This document shows, in pieces, positions 14,893 through 19,566 of a DNA stretch of 19,566 bases. Within the stretch, counting starts at the first letter, position 1. Each line of letters starts with the position of its first letter. The notes below the pieces were generated by a model. That model was not told where the DNA came from, made no database searches, and saw only the letters and a list, made by a program, of their open reading frames with translations. The translations under genes were made by a program, and so were the position numbers. This DNA comes from UBA8919 sp041658185 (GTDB taxonomy: Bacteria > Elusimicrobiota > UBA8919): contig JBBAAR010000020.1 in assembly GCA_041658185.1 (NCBI GenBank), positions 1-19,566 of the forward strand, in the 5' to 3' direction.

Positions 14893-15532
14893 TTATTCTC
14901 CGTTCCGTAAAAAAAATTATCTTTTGCCTTAACGAATCAAGTGTCTGTGTATATGGGTCTAATTTTGCAATTTTTTTGGAAAGCTCTGTCTCTGCCAATT
15001 CATTCTCCAGCCAGTTTGAAAAATCGTTTTCCCCCTTCTCAAGCCGTAGCCGTGCTTCAAACATATGAAAATATATTGAATATATGGAAATCTTTTTTAT
15101 TGCTTCCGAAAATTCCGCCAGATTGTTTGCGACATATTTCGTCGGCATAATAAAAGTAACGGATTTCATAAAATGGAATTCTGCACCATCGGACGCTTCT
15201 TTCTGTAATGGTTTTTTCTTTAAGTATTGTTCAATTATTGAAATGAACTTCTCTCGCAAATCGTGAATTTTTTTAAACTGAATTATGTCAACCGATGCGA
15301 GTTGTTCGCCGATCTTTTCTTCCTGTAAAACGTTGCTAACCCAGTAAGCAAAATCGTTGGGCGGCTCAGGTGATAAAAAATGGTGTTGTTGAAGAAAACG
15401 GTGAGTATGGTAATAAATTGATGACCCAGAAACAGTTTTTATTCCTTCTAAAAGTTCTGTAAGATTTTTTGCCTTTATTCCTAAAAGTTCTGTAAGATTT
15501 AATCGCGTATAAAAATGAAACGGATTGCTCAT
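14876..15532 (-). CDS. DUF5752-family protein, 218 aa
   Basis: Soluble, helical protein of unknown role. It opens with NPFHFYTRLNLTELLGI, has IYYHTHRFLQQHHFLSPEPPNDFAYWV (about 38-64), and a second half with a parallel pattern: FHFMKSVTFIMPT, IYSIYFHMFEARLRLEKGENDFSNWLE. The repeat of 'HTHRF...NDFAYWV' and 'FHMFEA...NDFSNWL' suggests an internal duplication of one fold. From memory this family (DUF5752) sits beside trehalose genes; this is consistent here, where it lies between otsB and treT. It starts two bases after the otsB stop with no Shine-Dalgarno, so translation is probably coupled. A partner or regulator of the trehalose enzymes is an inference. Confidence 0.82.
   Translation of the reverse strand: MSNPFHFYTRLNLTELLGIKAKNLTELLEGIKTVSGSSIYYHTHRFLQQHHFLSPEPPNDFAYWVSNVLQEEKIGEQLASVDIIQFKKIHDLREKFISIIEQYLKKKPLQKEASDGAEFHFMKSVTFIMPTKYVANNLAEFSEAIKKISIYSIYFHMFEARLRLEKGENDFSNWLENELAETELSKKIAKLDPYTQTLDSLRQKIIFFTERRINAKNK
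15448..15500. repeat. 20-bp direct repeat inside the DUF5752 gene
   Basis: Two identical 20-base copies at 15448-15467 and 15481-15500, 33 bases apart, so exactly 11 codons. They encode the two NLTELL segments near the N-terminus. Confidence 0.9.
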
Positions 15533-15534
15533 AT

Positions 15535-16290
15535 TTAGTTCAGAGTTTTTAGAAACTTTATTACTTCTGATTGACTTTTTAGGTAATATCTCGCATTTGA
15601 TTTATTTGATTTTCCAACTCTTATCGTAATTCCATTTTTTGATATTTTGAAAGCGTCTTCGTCCGTCGTATCATCACCGATAAATACAGGGAATAGGGAG
15701 TAGGGAGTAGGAAATAGGGTAAGAATAAACCTTACTGCTTTACCTTTATCCCAATCAACATTTGGTCTTATTTCCCATACTTTTTTGCCCTTTGTTAAAC
15801 GAATACGCATATTGTCCCGAATAATTTCACGAACTAACACAAATAATTTAGGTAAGTATTTTTTATCAACTAATCGCCAGTGAATGCTTATTACAATCCC
15901 CTTGTCCTCAAGAAAAGCACCTTTTATATTTTTTATCTTGGCGGAAATAACCTGTTTTATTTTTTGGATTTCCGGTACGATTTTCTGTACTTCAGGATGA
16001 ATAAATTTTTGTCTGTCAAATTCTATTTCAAACCCATGATTGCCGGAATAAATAATATTTTTAAGTCCGACAAATTTTTTAACCTCCCATAACGGTCGGC
16101 CAGAAATGATTGCAATTTTAAATTTTCCCGAAAGTTTTTTTAGAAATTTCTGTACTTTCTTATCTAACTTTGCGAGTTCGGGCTTTCTAACGATAGGTGT
16201 AAGTGTTCCATCGTAATCAAAAAATAAGAACATATATTTACTATTTATACCCCTTTTAAGTTTATCCCAATGGTCAAATAAATATTTCAT
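15535..16290 (-). CDS. otsB: Trehalose-6-phosphate phosphatase, 251 aa
   Basis: HAD-family phosphatase that removes phosphate from trehalose-6-phosphate made by OtsA. Motif 1 is FFDYDGTLTP with nucleophile Asp25 and acid/base Asp27; motif 2 IISGRP (61-66); GNHGFEIE (83-90) marks the substrate cap junction; Lys182 in DWDKGKAV; motif 4 GDDTTDEDAF (205-214) holds the Mg2+ aspartates. Residues 192-201 (LFPTPYSLFP), just before motif 4, come from a heptanucleotide array yet leave the loop near normal length. It starts six bases after the otsA stop, with only a weak Shine-Dalgarno, and is followed two bases later by the DUF5752 gene. Confidence 0.95.
   Translation of the reverse strand: MKYLFDHWDKLKRGINSKYMFLFFDYDGTLTPIVRKPELAKLDKKVQKFLKKLSGKFKIAIISGRPLWEVKKFVGLKNIIYSGNHGFEIEFDRQKFIHPEVQKIVPEIQKIKQVISAKIKNIKGAFLEDKGIVISIHWRLVDKKYLPKLFVLVREIIRDNMRIRLTKGKKVWEIRPNVDWDKGKAVRFILTLFPTPYSLFPVFIGDDTTDEDAFKISKNGITIRVGKSNKSNARYYLKSQSEVIKFLKTLN
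15688..15715. repeat. Heptanucleotide array inside otsB
   Basis: Four units in a row: AGGGAAT, AGGGAGT, AGGGAGT, AGGAAAT, then a partial AGGG. The array encodes OtsB residues 192-201. Its consensus is two changes or fewer from AGTGAAT in the lipoprotein signal peptide. Confidence 0.93.
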
Positions 16291-16296
16291 ATTCTT

Positions 16297-18528
16297 TTAT
16301 TTTTTCAAAGCAGTCAATTCGGTTATAATATTACCTGCCCATCTATATACATTATTCTCACTAACAACTTTACGCATATTTTCCATTCTTTTCTTCTTTT
16401 CATCAAGAGGCATTTCTATCGCTAATTTTATAGCATCAGCAAATTCTTCTATGGAATAAGGATTTATCTGTATAGCATCGGTAAGTTCCTTAGAGGCACC
16501 TGTAAAACAACTCAAAATCAAAGCTCCACTTAAATCTTTTTTAGAGGCAATATATTCTTTCGCTACCAGGTTCATTCCATCGTGAAGAGAACTTACGATA
16601 CAGATATCCGAAAGTGCATAAAATGGTGCTATTTCTTCATGGGAAAAATGCCGTTTTAGGTATATTATCGGTTTCCAATTTTCATCTAAATGCGTCCAAT
16701 TCGTTTTTTCTACCAGTTCATCAATTTCAGCCACTAAATCATGATAACGTTTTATATGTGTACGACTTGGAGCGCCTATTTGTACGAAAACAAACCTTTT
16801 TTTGTATTGTGGATTTTTTTCTAAGAATCTATCTATGGCCAGTATTCTTTCAACTATGCCTTTTGTATAATCAATTCTATCTACACCTACAGCAACTATT
16901 TTATCATTTAGTTCAAATTCTTTGCGTATACTATTTATTTCTTTTTCTATATCGGCAGGACTGCTGTTGAGATATCCGTTTATGCTTATAGGAAAAGGTT
17001 TTACAAATGTCTCTTTGCCAGATTGTATTACACTAAATTTTTCAGTATCCACACGGGCTTCAAGAAGTCGGTTTGCAGTATCAAGAAAATTATTGCAATG
17101 ATTCTGCACATGAAAACCAATAAGGTCACAATATAACATCCCATCTAAAATTTCTTTTTGATAAGGGCATACTGAAAATATCTCGGGATTCGGCCAAGGT
17201 ATGTGCCAGAATAATGCAATAGTTGTGTCCGGTCTTTTTTCTTTTATCATTTTGGCAAGAAGGGTAAAATGGTAATCTTGAATAAACACAAAAGAGGGAT
17301 TATTTGCAGGTAATTCTTCTAAAACTGATTCGGCAAATTTCTGATTTGCTTTTTTATACATTTGCCAATCTGATTCTTTAAATACTGGGCGTGTATGAGT
17401 ATTATGACTTAAAGGCCAAAGACCTTCATTAGCAAAACCGTAATAGTATCCTTCTTCTACCTCTTTTGAAAGCCATACTCTTTTAAGTATATAACGGTCG
17501 TCTTCCGGCGGAACACCCAATTTATTTTTGAAATTTACAAATTTTTTGTCAGCATTACCGCTTCCATGGGCAATCCACATTCCACCACAAGCCCGAAGTA
17601 TAGGGTCTATGGCTGTAGTTACACCACCGGCAGGACGTATACATTTGGTGATACCGGTTGTTTCATCTATAACATGCATATACGGTTCTCTGTTTGATAC
17701 CACAAAGAAAGCATTCTCTCCCAATTTTGCATGAACAATATCTCTAAGTTTTGATTCAGTCCATAAATCTTCTTTTTGTATACGTATTTGAGCTTTTTCA
17801 GAAATTGTTTTACGTGCTATTCTTAAACTTAAAGCGACTTGTTCAACTTCGCTGGCGAGTTTTCCAAGTTCTCCACTTTCTTTGAGCGGATGTTTTTCAC
17901 TAATCTCACCTTTTTGATAATGTTGAAACCATTTTGTAAGACGTTCAACAGGCAAAATAAAAATCTGCCTTTGTATAAAAAATGATATGAGAAAAATCAA
18001 CAATACTAATGTTATTAAGGTAATGCTTATACGTCTCCATAGTTCCGTTAATCTTGCAAATGCATATGAAGTATCGTAAATAACTTCAACTAAACCTAAT
18101 ACTTGACCATCATCATCTAAAATAGGAAGGATATAACTGTATACCGAATATTCCTTGAATTTTTCTATTTCACCACGAGTGATTTTATTATCCAACACGT
18201 CCTTGAGGTACGGCTTTTCTTTCTCTTTCCAATCGGCAAATCTTTTAGTGATTGCCATAACCTGACCGCTCTTGTTATAAATAACGCATCCCTGTAATCT
18301 TTCCCGGATTTCAAACTTATTAACAATATAATTGGCACCTTTTATGTCGTCTTTCAAAAGAATATTTTTTACGGATAATTCCATACTTTCTGCTACCTGA
18401 TTAGCTTTTCTTTTCAAGTCATCAATTAGTTTTTCCTTTTCAAAACGCACCTGAAAAACACCGAAGATAGCAAATACAATTGAAATAACAATTAGAATCG
18501 GCAAAACGAACAAAATAATTCTTTTCAT
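16297..18528 (-). CDS. otsA: Membrane sensor-HAMP-trehalose-6-phosphate synthase fusion, 743 aa
   Basis: Layout: TM1 (about 5-25), an extracytoplasmic Cache-like region (26-166), TM2 (167-186, ITLITLVLLIFLISFF), a HAMP segment (187-240; LPVERL and GELGKLASEVEQV), a helical linker and a family GT20 domain (272-740) facing the cytoplasm. The GT20 part makes trehalose-6-phosphate from NDP-glucose and glucose-6-phosphate. Catalytic residues by analogy with E. coli OtsA: Arg280 (VVSNREP), Gly301-Gly302 (RPAGGVTT), Asp418 (QDYH), His442 (WHIPWPNPE), Arg551 and Lys556 (VDRIDYTKG), Asp650 and Glu658 (HDGMNLVAKEY). All are intact, so it should be active. AGAGGA lies nine bases before the ATG, which follows the stop of a 38-aa gene by one base. 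The front end has chemoreceptor-like topology but no signalling output other than the synthase. I believe such fusions recur in genome annotations; I know of no mechanism study. Confidence 0.93.
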   Translation of the reverse strand: MKRIILFVLPILIVISIVFAIFGVFQVRFEKEKLIDDLKRKANQVAESMELSVKNILLKDDIKGANYIVNKFEIRERLQGCVIYNKSGQVMAITKRFADWKEKEKPYLKDVLDNKITRGEIEKFKEYSVYSYILPILDDDGQVLGLVEVIYDTSYAFARLTELWRRISITLITLVLLIFLISFFIQRQIFILPVERLTKWFQHYQKGEISEKHPLKESGELGKLASEVEQVALSLRIARKTISEKAQIRIQKEDLWTESKLRDIVHAKLGENAFFVVSNREPYMHVIDETTGITKCIRPAGGVTTAIDPILRACGGMWIAHGSGNADKKFVNFKNKLGVPPEDDRYILKRVWLSKEVEEGYYYGFANEGLWPLSHNTHTRPVFKESDWQMYKKANQKFAESVLEELPANNPSFVFIQDYHFTLLAKMIKEKRPDTTIALFWHIPWPNPEIFSVCPYQKEILDGMLYCDLIGFHVQNHCNNFLDTANRLLEARVDTEKFSVIQSGKETFVKPFPISINGYLNSSPADIEKEINSIRKEFELNDKIVAVGVDRIDYTKGIVERILAIDRFLEKNPQYKKRFVFVQIGAPSRTHIKRYHDLVAEIDELVEKTNWTHLDENWKPIIYLKRHFSHEEIAPFYALSDICIVSSLHDGMNLVAKEYIASKKDLSGALILSCFTGASKELTDAIQINPYSIEEFADAIKLAIEMPLDEKKKRMENMRKVVSENNVYRWAGNIITELTALKK

Positions 18529-18529
18529 G

Positions 18530-18646
18530 TTATTTTTCCTCTTTTTCGCCAGTATTTTTCTTCAATATTTTAGTAAAACAAAATATAGCCATGCCTATTA
18601 TCACTGTCCAAGAAATAATCATAAATATCCAACCACTTAATTTCAT
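18530..18646 (-). CDS. Small single-span membrane protein, 38 aa
   Basis: Too short for ordinary gene calling but well supported: ATG at 18646 with GAGGTG about seven bases upstream, and its TAA ends one base before the otsA ATG. It encodes MKLSGWIFMIISWTVIIGMA followed by IFCFTKIL and a charged tail (KKNTGEKEEK). One TM helix fills about residues 5-25. Its start MKLSGW resembles the 28-aa protein two genes upstream (SFRGW), suggesting paralogy. A role in assembly or regulation of the membrane-bound OtsA is possible but is only inferred from the one-base spacing. Confidence 0.8.
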   Translation of the reverse strand: MKLSGWIFMIISWTVIIGMAIFCFTKILKKNTGEKEEK

Positions 18647-18684
18647 AGTGCCCACCTCATATAATTTGCAACATTCAATAATCG

Positions 18685-18873
18685 TTACTTTTTAATCCAG
18701 TAAGAATATATAATTCTTATAGCAAGAACTACCCACAATATAACGAAAATCCATAAATATTGTTTCACAAAAACACTGAGATATGCTCCCAAAATCATAC
18801 CAAACAAAATACATGCCCATTTCAACAAACCTATATCAAGCGGAGACCAAATCTTAGTCTTAAACATACCCAT
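18685..18873 (-). CDS. Small two-span membrane protein, 62 aa
   Basis: Start chosen at the ATG at 18873 (MGMFKTKIWSP), because GGAGGTG lies about seven bases upstream; longer in-frame versions cross the neighbouring gene. Two hydrophobic segments: about 14-33 (IGLLKWACILFGMILGAYLS) and 39-55 (YLWIFVILWVVLAIRII), with a short linker and a basic end (WIKK). It has no recognised domain name. It lies 38 bases upstream of the 38-aa gene and reads the same way, as one member of the microprotein group before otsA. Confidence 0.82.
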   Translation of the reverse strand: MGMFKTKIWSPLDIGLLKWACILFGMILGAYLSVFVKQYLWIFVILWVVLAIRIIYSYWIKK

Positions 18874-18899
18874 AATACCCACCTCCATAAATAATTTTT

Positions 18900-18986
18900 T
18901 TAATGTTTTATAAAAACAAGATATAAAGATAATCCAATTGTTATTGCCGCGGAAATTATTATCAACATCCAACCTCTAAAACTCAC
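18900..18986 (-). CDS. Very small single-span membrane protein, 28 aa
   Basis: GTG start at 18986 with GAGG about seven bases before it, ending TAA at 18900. It reads MSFRGWMLIIISAAITIG, then LSLYLVFIKH: one TM helix and almost nothing else. An in-frame ATG six codons upstream (34 aa) lacks a ribosome site. The opening x-F/L-x-GW followed by I/F-M/L-x-II-S aligns with the 38-aa protein. At this length chance cannot be ruled out on one gene alone, but the GW motif, hydrophobicity, spacing and neighbours make it likely real. Confidence 0.6.
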   Translation of the reverse strand: MSFRGWMLIIISAAITIGLSLYLVFIKH

Positions 18987-19053
18987 CTGTAACCTCTTTG
19001 TCATTGTAAAACATAATTAGATGACAACGAAAAAATGGTGACAACTTTATAAT

Positions 19054-19185
19054 TTACTTGCGGGAACCTTTATTCTGATTTTCTTTTTTCTCATTACGAC
19101 GACCGGCAATAATAAGATACACTACGACCGAAAGAAACAATACTATAATAATGTACGCTGGCCAATCCTGTGCTGGATTAAACAT
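19054..19185 (-). CDS. Small single-span membrane protein, 43 aa, first gene of the operon
   Basis: ATG at 19185 with GGGAGG seven bases upstream, ending TAA at 19054. The N-terminus MFNPAQDWPAYI leads into one TM helix (about 11-28, YIIIVLFLSVVVYLIIAG) and a basic, polar tail (RRNEKKENQNKGSRK). Positive charges after the helix predict an N-out/C-in single-pass protein. It is the first reading frame after the promoter at 19341-19369, with a leader of about 150 bases. No family recognised. Confidence 0.78.
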   Translation of the reverse strand: MFNPAQDWPAYIIIVLFLSVVVYLIIAGRRNEKKENQNKGSRK

Positions 19186-19201
19186 TAGAATACCTCCCAA
19201 G

Positions 19202-19295
19202 GCGGCTGTAAATAAAAACCGCACACCTGTATTTATCTACAGATGGCGGCCCGGCCATCAGAATATTTAACCTCCGGAAATTAGTTGCAATTTCC
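19202..19295 (-). promoter_or_regulatory. Hairpin-rich 5' leader of the trehalose operon
   Basis: Between the predicted start (about 19334) and the first ATG the leader can form three or four hairpins: GGAAATT/AATTTCC (19276-19295, 7 bp, 6-base loop), GATGGC/GCCATC (19242-19259, 6 bp), CTGTA/TACAG (19227-19242, sharing one base with the previous stem) and GCGG/CCGC (19202-19222). I compared it by memory with common riboswitch consensus motifs and saw no match. There is no T-run for a terminator. A regulatory role is inference. Confidence 0.4.
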
Positions 19296-19340
19296 AGACC
19301 CAATTGTTATTTATAAATTTGCTATAAAGAACTTACTTTG

Positions 19341-19369
19341 ATTATAAAATATTTTTTTGATTTTGTCAA
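19341..19369 (-). promoter_or_regulatory. Perfect sigma-70 promoter of the trehalose operon
   Basis: Minus strand TTGACA (19369-19364), exactly 17 bases, and TATAAT (19346-19341), both full consensus. Predicted start about 19334. The -35 is part of TTGA-CAAAA-TCAA, a loose palindrome where a Crp/Fnr-type regulator could bind; that is speculative. Confidence 0.85.
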
Positions 19370-19566
19370 CTATTTTTTTTACGTTTTAATATGATCACAT
19401 TCCGGTGAAAGTTGGAGTAATCAGTCGAAAAAATAAATTCAACATTTATTGCACGTATAATGATATATGGACATAATATAACAAATCAAGTATAAATACA
19501 ATTGAGGGAACCTGGGAAATTCTAATTTATTGCTGAACCTTTGAGTTCTACTTTTTGACTGTTTCC
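19370..19566. other. Upstream region without a recognised gene
   Basis: No frame with a Shine-Dalgarno and codon content is seen to the right edge. There are AT-rich words, including a rightward TATAAT at 19456-19461 without a good -35, and a TGATCACA-type near palindrome around 19391-19400 that could be a regulator site. Nothing firmer can be said. Confidence 0.4.

Noticed and set aside
19186..19266. A 26-codon frame in the operon leader starting with MAGPPS
   Set aside because: GGAGG lies 12 bases from its ATG, further than usual, and the codons overlap predicted hairpins; it could be a leader peptide but support is too weak.
19202..19334. Known riboswitch in the trehalose leader
   Set aside because: Cyclic-di-GMP, ydaO/c-di-AMP, guanidine, TPP and mini-ykkC consensus words were looked for by eye and not found.

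Overview
The window looks like chromosomal DNA from an AT-rich bacterium with a Gram-negative-type envelope. The clues are several lipoproteins (an LPP20 type and a FlgT-like type), small inner-membrane proteins, a prepilin peptidase and near-consensus sigma-70 promoters. None of the five tRNA genes encodes its CCA end. An uncultivated lineage such as Elusimicrobiota or Omnitrophota would fit the mix of families (DUF5752, TreT, HAMP-linked OtsA, cNMP-binding proteins, heptanucleotide repeats), but that placement is a guess from gene content.

Layout. 1-282: a likely transposase tail and a repeat-rich, hairpin-rich spacer. 283-2445 (minus): tRNA-Met(CAT), an LPP20 lipoprotein, a FlgT-N-like lipoprotein, tRNA-Thr, tRNA-Gly, tRNA-Tyr and a 50-residue membrane protein, packed in one direction. 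2500-6713 (minus): an operon-like run of nitroreductase, Crp/Fnr regulator, hisS and two GAF-PAS proteins. 6791-8529 (plus, divergent): a stand-alone cyclic-nucleotide-binding protein overlapping an MFS transporter. 8554-10493 (plus): initiator tRNA with a consensus promoter, a Cys-rich small protein overlapping a prepilin peptidase, a dispersed repeat and a Dus. 10494-10864: no convincing gene. 10865-13644 (minus): a DUF4398-like lipoprotein, an ArsB/NhaD-like transporter and a CaCA antiporter. 13663-19369 (minus): a trehalose operon led by four tiny membrane proteins, then a sensor-HAMP-OtsA fusion, OtsB, DUF5752 and TreT, all behind a perfect TTGACA-17-TATAAT promoter.

The trehalose locus is the centre of interest. 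Trehalose-6-phosphate synthase is joined in one polypeptide to a two-TM, HAMP-containing receptor-like module, so trehalose synthesis may be tied to an extracytoplasmic or membrane signal. OtsB completes that route, and TreT gives a second, one-step route from NDP-glucose and glucose. The four microproteins (43, 28, 62 and 38 aa), three of them missed by a 60-codon ORF cutoff, have their own Shine-Dalgarno sites except that the 28-aa one starts at GTG. Solute and ion transporters follow downstream, which suits an osmotic or desiccation-stress island.

Other signals: a direct repeat of the treT 3' end on both sides of the CaCA gene, whose differences are mostly silent, pointing to recombination with a diverged allele; an initiator tRNA with C instead of U at position 33; promoters placed so that the initiator tRNA and two divergent mRNAs should start at or next to the mature end or start codon; and three different heptanucleotide arrays lying in frame inside a signal peptide, HisRS and OtsB.
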